DNA of 64,000 nt, from contig NZ_CP012410.1 of NCBI RefSeq assembly GCF_001274535.1, forward strand, positions 1,647,126-1,711,125. Reading direction: 5' to 3'. Of the stretch, positions 27,250 to 36,400 are shown in pieces (within the stretch, counting starts at the first letter, position 1; each line of letters starts with the position of its first letter). Below the pieces are notes generated by a model. That model saw nothing but the letters and a program-made list of their open reading frames with translations. It had not been told where the DNA came from and searched no databases. The position numbers and the translations under genes are program-made. This DNA comes from Leptotrichia sp. oral taxon 212. Its GTDB lineage: Bacteria; Fusobacteriota; Fusobacteriia; Fusobacteriales; Leptotrichiaceae.

Positions 27250-27765
27250 TTATTTCTTTTGAACATTTAAAACTAATGTTTCTCCTGCTACAGCACTTCC
27301 TGATTCTACACCATTCAATGCTCCAAACTCATCCGGATTTGAAATAATTACAGGAGTAATTATTGATTTTGCATTTTCCTTTAAGAAGTCATAATCATAC
27401 TTTATTAACGGAGTTCCTTTTTTTACAACATCTCCTTCATTTACCAGTCTTTCAAAACCTTTTCCTTCCAATTTTACTGTATCCATTCCAAAGTGAACAA
27501 ATATTTCCAATCCTGAAGGTGTTACTATACTAAATGCATGGTTTGTTTCAAATATTTTTTCAAGTTTTCCATCTGCAGGCGCTAACATTGTCCCTGATTC
27601 TGATGGTTCGATAGCTACTCCATCTCCTATCATTTTTTGAGCGAATACTTCATCAGGTACTTCTGATAAAGGTAAAAGTCTTCCTGAAATTGGTGCAACT
27701 ACCTTTCCATCAAATTCCTGTGTTTCAGCTTCTTTCTTTCCTTTGAATAAATCAAATAAACCCAT
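27250..27765 (-). CDS. crr: PTS glucose-type EIIA component
   Basis: 171 residues, the size of stand-alone EIIA-Glc. The phospho-relay His lies in EIFVHFGMDTVKLEGKGF, the second active-site His in NHAFSIVTPSG. The N-terminus (MGLFDLFKGKK) resembles the amphipathic, membrane-associating start of enteric Crr. The protein passes phosphate from HPr to a sugar permease EIIBC and may signal sugar status. It is a single-gene unit with its own promoter (27820-27848) and terminator; no EIIBC gene is nearby, so it probably serves permeases encoded elsewhere. Confidence 0.94.
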   Translation of the reverse strand: MGLFDLFKGKKEAETQEFDGKVVAPISGRLLPLSEVPDEVFAQKMIGDGVAIEPSESGTMLAPADGKLEKIFETNHAFSIVTPSGLEIFVHFGMDTVKLEGKGFERLVNEGDVVKKGTPLIKYDYDFLKENAKSIITPVIISNPDEFGALNGVESGSAVAGETLVLNVQKK

Positions 27766-27819
27766 TTTAGACCTCCATAAAATTTTATTTTTAATTAATA
27801 TTATTTAATATATACATAA

Positions 27820-27848
27820 ATGTTATCATATAAAGAATAAATAGTCAA
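27820..27848 (-). promoter_or_regulatory. Predicted promoter of crr
   Basis: TTGACT (27843-27848) and TAACAT (27820-27825) on the minus strand with a 17-bp spacer. Confidence 0.5.
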
Positions 27849-27902
27849 TTTTTTTCTTTCTTTAATAGCTTTGAATTTACAATCATTTTTTACATTTTGA
27901 AC

Positions 27903-28595
27903 TTACAGTTTAAATAATTTTTCAAAAGCATTTTTTGAAACTTCAATAAACTTCATAAGATCATCCTGTGTAAAAGTTGCTTCTTCTCCAGTCCCCTGAA
28001 TCTCAATGAATTCTCCCTTGTCATTCATGATGATGTTCATATCTACATCGGCTTTGGAATCTTCCTCATACTCCAGATCAAGCAGAATTTCATTTTTTAT
28101 CTTTCCTACACTGATTGCCGCCACCTTTGAAATTATCGGTATTTCATTTAGCTTTCTTTCATCAATCAGCTTTTCTATGGCAAGTTCCATGGCAAGATAT
28201 GCCCCTGTAATTGAAGCTGTTCTTGTTCCACCATCTGCCTGAATGACATCACAGTCTATTATAATTGTTCTTTCTCCAAGCTTACCAAGATCAATGGATG
28301 AACGCAGGGCTCTTCCAATCAGACGTTGTATTTCCATTGTCCTTCCTGCGATTTTTCCTTTTGAAGCCTCTCTCTGAACACGATTATTAGTTGCCCTTGG
28401 AAGCATACTGTATTCCGCAGTTATCCAGCCTGTTCCGCTCCCTCTTAAAAATGGTGGGATTTTTTCCTCAACTGTCGCATTACATATTACTTTTGTATTT
28501 CCAAATTCTATAAGTACTGATCCTTCAGGATGCATTATATAATTTTTTGTTACCCGTACTTCTCTCATTTCATCATTTTTTCTACCAGTTCTCAC
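27903..28595 (-). CDS. rph: Ribonuclease PH
   Basis: 230 residues starting [19 protein letters not shown], the standard RNase PH opening. Later motifs are [19 protein letters not shown], the RNA-contacting [13 protein letters not shown], and the phosphate/metal site [19 protein letters not shown]. It trims the 3' ends of tRNA precursors using phosphate. The start is GTG at 28595 with GAGGAG about 10 bases upstream. It follows glyA by about 70 bp on the same strand. No rdgB-type gene is fused or adjacent. Confidence 0.95.
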   Translation of the reverse strand: MRTGRKNDEMREVRVTKNYIMHPEGSVLIEFGNTKVICNATVEEKIPPFLRGSGTGWITAEYSMLPRATNNRVQREASKGKIAGRTMEIQRLIGRALRSSIDLGKLGERTIIIDCDVIQADGGTRTASITGAYLAMELAIEKLIDERKLNEIPIISKVAAISVGKIKNEILLDLEYEEDSKADVDMNIIMNDKGEFIEIQGTGEEATFTQDDLMKFIEVSKNAFEKLFKL

Positions 28596-28666
28596 TAAAA
28601 CATCTCCTCTTCCTGCTTAAGCCAAAAGCAAAATAACTTTCAATAAAAATTTCATAGCCTCTGTTA

Positions 28667-29911
28667 TTATTTTCCCTTATAAAGAGGAAACTTTTCTGTC
28701 AGTCTCAGAACTTCATTTCTAACTTCCGCTATTTTTTCATCATCATTGACATTTTCCAGTACTTTTATTATCATTTCCGAAATTTTAACAGATTCATCTT
28801 CTTTCATTCCTCTTGCTGTTATTGCAGGTGTTCCAAGTCTTACTCCACTTGTTATGAAAGGTTTTTCCGGATCGTTCGGAATGGCATTTTTATTACAAGT
28901 TATACCTGCTTTTTCAAGACTTTCTTCAGCCAGTTTTCCTGTAACTCCCTTAGGTCTTAAGTCTACCAGCATTAAATGATTATCCGTACCTCCGCTTACT
29001 ATTCTCAGTCCACCTTTTACAAGTGCATCCGCCATAGCTTTTGCATTTTTCACGACCTGTTTCTGATATTCCTTAAATTCAGGTGACAGAGCTTCCTTAA
29101 ATGCCACTGCCTTCGCAGCTATTATATGCATCAACGGTCCTCCCTGAATACCTGGAAATATTGCCTTATCTATCTTTTTAGCTATTTCTTCATTATTTGT
29201 AAGTATTATTCCACCACGAGGTCCTCTCATAGTTTTATGAGTTGTTGAAGTTACAATATCAGCATATTCCATTGGATTTGGATGTTCTCCTGCCGCTACA
29301 AGTCCTGCAATATGTGCCATGTCCACCATCAGATAAGCTCCAACTTCATCAGCAATTTCCCTGAATTTCTTAAAATCTATTATTCTTGAGTAAGCACTTG
29401 CCCCTGCAACAATTATCTTTGGTTTTTCCTGAACAGCAAGCCTTCTCACTTCATCATAGTCCAGCAGCTCAGTTTCAGGATTCAATCCATATTCAATTCC
29501 TATGTAATTTTTCCCTGAAAAATTCACTTTGTATCCATGTGTCAGATGTCCACCTGAACTCAGACCCATTCCAAGAATTTTATCTCCTGCTTCCAGCAAT
29601 GAAACATAAACTCCCATATTAGCCTGCGATCCTGAGTGTGGCTGAACGTTTGCAAACTTTGCCCCGAAAATTTTCTTTAGCCTGTCAATCGCCAACTGTT
29701 CCACAGTATCTGCATTCACACATCCCCCGTAATATCTTCTTTCAGGATATCCTTCCGCATATTTATTTGTAAAGACGGAACCTGCAGCTTCCATAACTGC
29801 CTTTGATACAAAATTTTCTGATGCTATTAATTCTATTCCTTCTTCCTGTCTTTTTTCTTCTTCCAATATTGCATTATATACTTCTAAATCATAATCCTTA
29901 ATATATTTCAT
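28667..29911 (-). CDS. glyA: Serine hydroxymethyltransferase
   Basis: About 414 residues from the ATG at 29911 (MKYIKDYD), which has CAGGGAGG directly upstream; the frame begins seven codons earlier. Family blocks are [34 protein letters not shown], and the PLP-lysine motif [17 protein letters not shown], with [15 protein letters not shown] near the end. It converts serine and tetrahydrofolate to glycine and methylene-THF. No glycine riboswitch or other leader structure was seen upstream. Confidence 0.97.
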   Translation of the reverse strand: MKYIKDYDLEVYNAILEEEKRQEEGIELIASENFVSKAVMEAAGSVFTNKYAEGYPERRYYGGCVNADTVEQLAIDRLKKIFGAKFANVQPHSGSQANMGVYVSLLEAGDKILGMGLSSGGHLTHGYKVNFSGKNYIGIEYGLNPETELLDYDEVRRLAVQEKPKIIVAGASAYSRIIDFKKFREIADEVGAYLMVDMAHIAGLVAAGEHPNPMEYADIVTSTTHKTMRGPRGGIILTNNEEIAKKIDKAIFPGIQGGPLMHIIAAKAVAFKEALSPEFKEYQKQVVKNAKAMADALVKGGLRIVSGGTDNHLMLVDLRPKGVTGKLAEESLEKAGITCNKNAIPNDPEKPFITSGVRLGTPAITARGMKEDESVKISEMIIKVLENVNDDEKIAEVRNEVLRLTEKFPLYKGK

Positions 29912-29982
29912 ATATCCTCCCTGACATTTCATTTTCTATATTATACTAAAAAAAATAATTATATTCAATAAAATATCTTCTT

Positions 29983-30063
29983 CTATACTAATTTAACTAA
30001 ATTCAATATTTTATTTGTAAATATCATTAAAAATACTATTAATACAAAAATAAATATTTTCAT
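29983..30063 (-). CDS. Tiny hydrophobic peptide (26 aa), putative small membrane protein
   Basis: The ATG at 30063 is preceded by AAGGAG at 9-base spacing. The 26 codons give MKIFIFVLIVFLMIFTNKIL followed by NLVKLV and TAG. One hydrophobic helix with a Lys at each end fits a single-pass inner-membrane micro-protein, though a leader peptide or chance ORF in A/T-rich DNA is possible. It lies between the tRNA-Leu terminator and glyA, in the glyA direction. Confidence 0.4.
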   Translation of the reverse strand: MKIFIFVLIVFLMIFTNKILNLVKLV

Positions 30064-30113
30064 ATGACCTTACTCCTTAACAAATTCTATAAAATTTTTA
30101 TTTCAACTGCAGC

Positions 30114-30135
30114 AAAAAAGCTGGAATAATCCAGC
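30114..30135 (-). terminator. Rho-independent terminator downstream of tRNA-Leu
   Basis: GCTGGA-ATAA-TCCAGC (30120-30135) is a perfect 6-bp hairpin followed on the minus strand by TTTTTT. The plus strand also has a T-run after it, so it could work in both directions. Confidence 0.8.
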
Positions 30136-30283
30136 CTTCTTTTTTAGAATCCTATTTTATACAGTGTAAATTTTCTCTTTAAACATTTCCATAAATATCG
30201 TAACATATACCATAAAATTATTAAATTTATACTATCACACATATACGAAATTTAAAACCTAATAAATTATAATATCAAAATTT

Positions 30284-30367
30284 TGGTGCGAATGATGGGA
30301 CTTGAACCCATACGGCTACTGCCACTACCCCCTCAAGATAGCGTGTCTACCATTCCACCACATTCGC
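30284..30367 (-). tRNA. tRNA-Leu (GAG)
   Basis: The minus-strand transcript begins GCGAATGTGGTGGAATGG and ends with an encoded CCA. The acceptor GCGAATG pairs with CATTCGC. The anticodon stem CTATC/GGTAG encloses TTGAGGG, giving anticodon GAG, and the long variable arm is typical of tRNA-Leu. It stands alone. Confidence 0.93.
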
Positions 30368-30486
30368 AATTATACTTATTTTACATTATTTTTTCATATT
30401 TTTCAATAATTTTTTTTATTCTTAATTTTTTTCACATTTTTATATAAGAAATAAAATCAAGCTTTTTAACCTCCTTAAACACATTA

Positions 30487-30630
30487 TTATCTTGAAAAAA
30501 ACACTTCTCCGTACTTTAACATCATAACTAAAATGTAAATTATAATCGCCATTTTTATAAAAAATTTTGTAGTTCTGAATACAAATCTTAATAATAACAG
30601 CAATATTATAAAACTTATCAATTCAATCAT
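30487..30630 (-). CDS. Small membrane protein (47 aa), unknown
   Basis: The ATG at 30630 lies one base past the stop of the methyltransferase gene. It has GGGAGG about 10 bases upstream, inside the last codons of that gene. The 47 residues read MIELISFIILLLLLRFVFRT, a basic turn, then MAIIIYILVMMLKYGEVFF and SR: two short hydrophobic helices around a positively charged loop. Tight spacing and a strong site suggest real, translationally coupled expression. The family is not recognised. Confidence 0.55.
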   Translation of the reverse strand: MIELISFIILLLLLRFVFRTTKFFIKMAIIIYILVMMLKYGEVFFSR

Positions 30631-30631
30631 T

Positions 30632-31369
30632 CTAAATATCCCTCCCATATAATTTCTTTATATATTCTGTTTTTTCACCCTTTTCATCATACACGTATAT
30701 CGCCTCTTCAATTGTAAAACCTTTCTTTGCATCCTTTATCGCTTCAACAATAGATATCTTAGCATTTTTACCTTTTCCTGTATAGCAGTTTTTCATCCGT
30801 TTCGGCTCCAAATTATATTTTGTGAGCAATCCAAGTACTTCAACCAGCCTGTCACTTCTAAAAACCATTGAAAAGGAACCATTGTTTTTAAGCAGATAGG
30901 CTGATATTCCTATTATCTCCTCAATCGTTATATCAACATTGTGTCTTGCCCTGCTTATCTGTTCCAAATTATTTATCTGATTAATATTTCCATCATAATC
31001 AAAATATGGCGGATTAGTAACTATAACATCAAACTCATCTTTTTTAAATATTCTTTCATAATTCTTAATATCTTCATTTACTATCCTGATCTGATTACGA
31101 AAATTATTATTTTCTGCATTTTTTTCTGCCAGCTCAGACATTTCCGGCTGAAGTTCTATACCAGTTATTTGAGCTTTTGATTTTTTTGCCAGAATAAGAG
31201 AAATAACACCGCATCCTGTCCCTATATCAAGTATTTTTTTTGTTTTCCTGTTTATTTTTACAAAATCCCCGAGCAGGACGGAATCAAGAGTAAAGTTCTG
31301 AAAATCATTTCTCTGTATGATTTCCATTCCGTCCAGTACTGTTTTTGTTTCTTCTCCATTTTTCCTCAT
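30632..31369 (-). CDS. trmN6: TrmN6-type tRNA/RNA N6-adenine methyltransferase (YfiC-like)
   Basis: 245 residues with a class I SAM methyltransferase fold. The SAM loop is ILDIGTGCGVISLILA, the acidic motif II region is ITGIELQPEM, and the catalytic NPPYF of N6-adenine methylases lies at about residue 118. The opening lines (DGMEIIQRNDFQNFTLDSVLLGDFV) match the TrmN6/YfiC group, which methylates A37 of tRNA1(Val). The exact target is inferred from the subgroup. It shares its -35 region with the divergent TtcA-like gene and is followed immediately by a 47-residue membrane ORF. Confidence 0.85.
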   Translation of the reverse strand: MRKNGEETKTVLDGMEIIQRNDFQNFTLDSVLLGDFVKINRKTKKILDIGTGCGVISLILAKKSKAQITGIELQPEMSELAEKNAENNNFRNQIRIVNEDIKNYERIFKKDEFDVIVTNPPYFDYDGNINQINNLEQISRARHNVDITIEEIIGISAYLLKNNGSFSMVFRSDRLVEVLGLLTKYNLEPKRMKNCYTGKGKNAKISIVEAIKDAKKGFTIEEAIYVYDEKGEKTEYIKKLYGRDI

Positions 31370-31409
31370 TCTATATTTTCCTTTTTAAATATTTATTTTA
31401 ATCTAAATC

Positions 31410-31438
31410 ATTATATCATTTTTATTCCTACCTTGAAA
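31410..31438 (-). promoter_or_regulatory. Predicted promoter of the methyltransferase gene
   Basis: TATAAT (31410-31415) with a 17-bp spacer from TTTCAA (31433-31438), read on the minus strand. The -35 is the exact complement of the -35 of the divergent promoter. Confidence 0.5.
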
Positions 31439-31461
31439 TATATTTAAAACAATTATATAAT
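31433..31461 (+). promoter_or_regulatory. Predicted promoter of the TtcA-like gene
   Basis: TTGAAA (31433-31438) and TATAAT (31456-31461) on the plus strand with a 17-bp spacer. Confidence 0.7.
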
Positions 31462-31497
31462 AAATAAATTAGAAATCTATGAGGAGAAAACAATAAA

Positions 31498-32376
31498 ATG
31501 GAAAATATACATGATAATAAAATTTCAGGAATTGGAAATGCAGTATGTGAAACAGTTCTGCCAGCAGTCCCTCTTCAGCCTCTGAAAGAAATTGAAAGAA
31601 GTATTCAGAAAAAATATAGAAATGAGCTCTGGTCACCTTTTATACGTGCATTAAAGGAATTTGAACTTGTTGAGGAAGGAGACAGAATAGCCATTGCAAT
31701 TTCAGGTGGAAAAGACAGCCTTCTGCTTTCAAAGCTTTTTCAGGAACTGAGAAGAGCAAGTAAAACTAACTTCGAACTTGTATTTATTTCTATGAACCCC
31801 GGCTTTAATGATATCAATTTACAGAATCTTAAAAAAAATCTGGATTATCTGGAAATCCCGTGTGAAATCTATAATGATAATATTTTTGAAATTGCTGAAC
31901 AGATTGCAAAGGATTATCCATGCTACATGTGCGCTAAAATGAGAAGGGGAAGCTTATATACAAAGGCCACTTCCCTTGGATGCAACAAACTTGCCTTGGG
32001 ACATCATTTTGATGATGTAGTCGAAACAACACTTATGAGCATATTCTATATGGGAAAATTCGAAACGATGCTTCCAAGACTTAAATCTGATAATTTTGAT
32101 ATTGAACTCATAAGACCGTTATTTTATGTTGAAGAAAAATCAATTATAAAATGGGTTAGAAATAATGGAATATTACCTATGAACTGCGGCTGTACTGTTG
32201 CCGCCGGAAAAACTTCCAGCAAAAGAAGGGAAACAAAGGAACTTCTTGCACAGCTTGTAAAAAATAATCCTGATATTAAAAAAAGAATAATTCAATCCAC
32301 ACAGAATGTAAATCTTGAAAAAATACTTGGCTGGAAAACTTCCGAAGGAAAATTTTCCTATCTAAATAAAGTATAG
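31498..32376 (+). CDS. TtcA-like tRNA 2-thiolation ATPase (PP-loop)
   Basis: 292 residues. The PP-loop SGGKDSLLL lies at about residue 68-76 and activates the base with ATP. CYMCAKMRRG (about 141-150) supplies a CxxC, and a third Cys pair follows in MNCGCTVAAGK (about 228). The middle LALGHHFDDVVETTLMS is typical of the TtcA/TtuA group. Such enzymes use an iron-sulfur cluster to thiolate cytidine 32 or other tRNA positions; TtcA is the nearest type by length and motifs. GAGGAG precedes the ATG. A terminator follows at 32477-32507. It is divergent from another tRNA-modification-type gene. Confidence 0.85.
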   Translation: MENIHDNKISGIGNAVCETVLPAVPLQPLKEIERSIQKKYRNELWSPFIRALKEFELVEEGDRIAIAISGGKDSLLLSKLFQELRRASKTNFELVFISMNPGFNDINLQNLKKNLDYLEIPCEIYNDNIFEIAEQIAKDYPCYMCAKMRRGSLYTKATSLGCNKLALGHHFDDVVETTLMSIFYMGKFETMLPRLKSDNFDIELIRPLFYVEEKSIIKWVRNNGILPMNCGCTVAAGKTSSKRRETKELLAQLVKNNPDIKKRIIQSTQNVNLEKILGWKTSEGKFSYLNKV

Positions 32377-32476
32377 CTTAAATAATTCTTGTAAAATAGA
32401 CATAAATTTATGAAGAGAGTGTTTAGAAATTTCTTGCATCTGTATTTTTACAGACACTTAAAGTTATAATTTAAAA

Positions 32477-32507
32477 TACCGCCAGACTATATCTGACGGT
32501 ATTTTTT
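32477..32507 (+). terminator. Rho-independent terminator of the TtcA-like gene
   Basis: TACCGCCAGA (32477-32486) and TCTGACGGTA (32492-32501) pair with one mismatch, followed by TTTTTT on the plus strand. It may also stop minus-strand transcripts from the autotransporter gene. Confidence 0.85.
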
Positions 32508-32569
32508 GTTCCTCTTCACAAAAACAGTATATTTTTAAAGAAAACTTTTTCTTCTTGGATTAAAAACTA

Positions 32570-33418
32570 TTAGTAGATAGCTCTAAATCCTATTCCTCCT
32601 CTTACATTCTTACCTTTCGTATCATATCCTCCATTTAATGTTACTCCGAATCTCTGGTTTTCCACTCCGATATTTAAGTCTGCTTTAAAGTTTCCTTTTC
32701 TGTCATCCTTCTCTCCTCTTAAGTTATACCAGTCTGCACTAGTATATCCTACTCTTGCCTTGTTATTTACATCTCCTACTTTTCCTAGTTCATTTTCATA
32801 TCCTAGTCCTAAAGCAGCTGTAAATGTTGTCTTTACTGCCATTGGTTGTTTATACTTGAATTCTATTCCCACTTCCGGTCTTATTGAGTAGTAGTCGTTT
32901 CCTTTTACATCAAGTCTCATTTCTCCTGACTTCTCCTTGATTGTAGTAAATCTTCCATATTCAAGTTTTAAGCTTCCGTATGGTCTTATGCTTGTTCTTT
33001 CACTTGTTCTTATATTATATCCCAGTTCATTCTTAACCGCCACTCCATATGCTGTATAGTCTGACTTCGCATTGAAGATTTCATCAACTACAAGATACTT
33101 TCTGTGCATGTCGTTTCTTGATACATATCCTTCTCCTGATATTGTCCATCTCAATGATCCGTTATGATCTGCAGCTGGTGACATTGTCTTGAAGATTCCA
33201 AGTTTTAACATTGTCTGGTTTTCTTTTGATTTTCCTATATCCTTGAACTTGAATCTGTTATGTACCGCTCCTGCATACCATCCTGAGCTGTTTCCAAGTT
33301 TAACTGTTTCGTCTTCATGTAAATATGCAAATCCGTATGCATTACTTGTGTAGTCTATTATTCCTGCAGTATCTGTCTTATATTCATCTCTCATTCCAAA
33401 TGCTTTTATTTTATTTGA
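32570..33418. repeat. Autotransporter beta-barrel segment shared with 41680-42528
   Basis: This 849-bp stretch aligns without gaps to 41680-42528 (constant offset 9110). Identity is very high at about 32886-33330 and lower, with scattered substitutions, towards the stop codon. Beyond about 33418 the two genes stop being alignable at DNA level. Confidence 0.85.
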
Positions 33419-36400
33419 ATCTTTTGTTGAATTGGACCAGCTGTTTCTTAGATAATCAAATTCTTTATTAAGAACATTTCCTGTTGCCTGTATTCTTTGC
33501 TGAACATTAGAATATTGATGTCCTTTCATTTCATCAACTGCTTGTGCAAATAACATAGGTTCTCCTTTTCCAATAGCATTTAATTTATTAAATAATTCTT
33601 TTTCTCTTGAACCTACTCCTTCAACTCCATATCTTTGTTCTAATCCATCCATAAAGTTGTATGTATCTTTATCTTTTGCAAAAGCAGTGTAAGGTATTTT
33701 TGATAAATATACAGCATTAAAAGTATCATCAGAATTTTGTGTTCCTGTTGTTATCCAAGTTAAACTAGCAGAATTTATTGTAAATTTCTTACCTCCACCA
33801 GCACTAAGAGTTGATATAACTTTATTATATGGTGATAAGATATTTTGTCCAATTTTTATATCTTTACTACTAGTATATCTTGCTGCTTCTGTTCCAAATA
33901 TTAAATTTACTCTCTTTAAGTTTGTTAATTTATCTAAACCTTTAATAGGATTAGTATAATTTACTCCTGATGTATCTATATACATTCCTATTGAGCTTGC
34001 TTGACTTAAAGATGGAATGTTATTTAAATTAGCTGCTCTTAAATCTAATTCTGTTGCTCCAGATCTTACTTTTTGTGCATTGGCTGAACTTGTAATTGTA
34101 TCTACATAAGTAGGAGTTATAACTGTTCCATTTCTCTTGATTGTAGCTGTTCCATCACCAGGAGCATTAATATCTATTCCAGATACTTTCTTACCTGTTG
34201 GTAATTGTTTCTTTTCTTCTAATCCTTTTGAACCATCTAAATCTTGAGGAACAGTTCCTTCACTTTTACCTTTTGATAAAAAGATTCCTGTATTACCACT
34301 ACCTTTTATTTCTATTGTTCCATAGTTTTTAATTACAGCACCATTCATTGCAACTACTCCAATAATACCATCTTTTGTTGTATTAGGAGCTGTCTTTATT
34401 GTTCCATAGTTTTCTCCTATAGCATTATTGTCCAAGTACATTCCTGTTGTACCTTTTCCACTTAATTCTATATCACCATGGTTTATTGCTTTTGAACCAC
34501 TTCCAGTAGCATACATTCCAATACCATTATCTTTTTCCACTTTAATAGTTCCATAGTTTGTAATAGTTCCAGTTTGATGAGTTACTCCATTGTCATCTGT
34601 ATAACCTGCTGCCATTCCTATTCCATACAATTTATTTACTGTATCACTTTTACTTACTCTTATTGTTGGTCTAATTGTAGAACTTCCATTTGTTGCAGTT
34701 CCTCCACCTATACTATATATTCCAACATTTCCTACACCTGTTCCAAAGTTTATATCTGCTAAATTGTTTACAATTCCAGCTGCATATAAACCATAATTTT
34801 TACTTCCTGTTGAAGTTAATGTTGTTTTATTTTCAATATTTCCTGTTTTATCTGCTGAATATGCAAATACTGCATCATTTCCTAATGTAACTCCATTTGG
34901 ATTATGAGTAAATAATTTAGTTCCTTTTCCTCTTATTACAAATCCATAAGAGCCATCTCCTATTTTCATGTCTCCTTCTGATTTTATGACTTGATTTTCT
35001 CCCGTAGTAAATACTCCTACTGCTTCATTTTTACCAACTTCTATTTTTGAGTTTGCAGCTAAATCTATAGTTGGAGTTGAACCAGCTGCATATTCACCAT
35101 TAGAGAATATTCCTACTGAATTATCTCCAACTTTTATTTGTCCTGTTGCGCTAAGATTTACAGTTTTACCATAAATACCATAAGTGTTATTTCCACCTAT
35201 TATATCTTTGTTATTATGGATTACAGTATTTTTATCTTCAGTAAACATTCCTATATTAGGCTTATCTGCTGATGCTGAATCTACTAAATTAATTGTACCA
35301 TTATTTGTCATTTCAGAAGAATCCTTAGCAAACATTCCTGTACTTTCTTGTCCTTGAATATTTATTGTACCTGTATTTGTTAAAGTTGATTTTTCTCCTG
35401 ACATTCCAACAGATTTATTTCCACTTAATGTTAAGATTCCAGCTGCATCATTTGTTGCAGTTGCATTTGTAGCATTTGAACCTGCTTTGTTGTTTTTAGC
35501 AAATATTCCAGTTGCTCCCTCACCATTTAAAGTTACTTTTCCTTTATTTAGAATAGTTACTTTTCCTTCTCCTGGTTTTCCTCCAAATTCATTTACTTTT
35601 GGACTTCCTGCAGCATCTGTTCTGTATGCTATACCTAATATTCCTATTCCATTCTTTCCACTAACATCTATTGTTCCTTCATTTGTAACTTCTGAACCAT
35701 TTGCTGAATATATTCCAACACCATCACTATTAGCAGTAGAATCTTTTTCAACTGAAATAGTTCCTTTATTATCAACAATTCCATAGTTAACAAATACTCC
35801 AACTCCACCTTTATCTGTTCCATCTGTTCTTGCAACATCTATTGTTTTTCCTGCTGCAATATTAACTTGAGTTTCTGCATTAGTACTAGCATTTTTACTT
35901 GAGTTAGCTTCTATTGCAACTACTTGACCTTTATATAAGTCATCAGCTTGTGCTGTTGTTAATCTAGCAGTTACATTTGAATTAACATTTGTTTTTAAAC
36001 GTTGTCCTAAAAATCTTTGGAAATAATATCCACTAACAGTTGTTGGACCATCTGCTTTATTAACATCAACATCTATATTCATTGTTCCACCATCTAAAGC
36101 AGCAAGTTTATATTTATTAAATGTTTGTCCACCTTCAGTTCCAGCAGAAACATCAACTCCTGTTCCAACAAGGCTACTTATATTTCCTGCCAAATTACTT
36201 ACATTTATAGGAGCTGTTGCATTTACTATATTAAATACTATAACATCATTTGACATAACAGTAATTTTAGTATTTGAAATATTTATTGGATTAGTTCCAG
36301 AAGCATTTAATTCCATAGCAGTAGATTTTCCACGTAAAATCAGATTACCATTAGTAAATGTTATTTTTCCTCCATCTTTTGCATAAAGAGCATAACCTTC

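Larger units (their letters stand above)
29912..30283. other. Intergenic region between glyA and tRNA-Leu
   Basis: 372 A/T-rich bases. It contains a 26-codon ORF with a strong ribosome-binding site (29983-30063) and a terminator hairpin (30114-30135). Nothing else was recognised. Confidence 0.7.
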
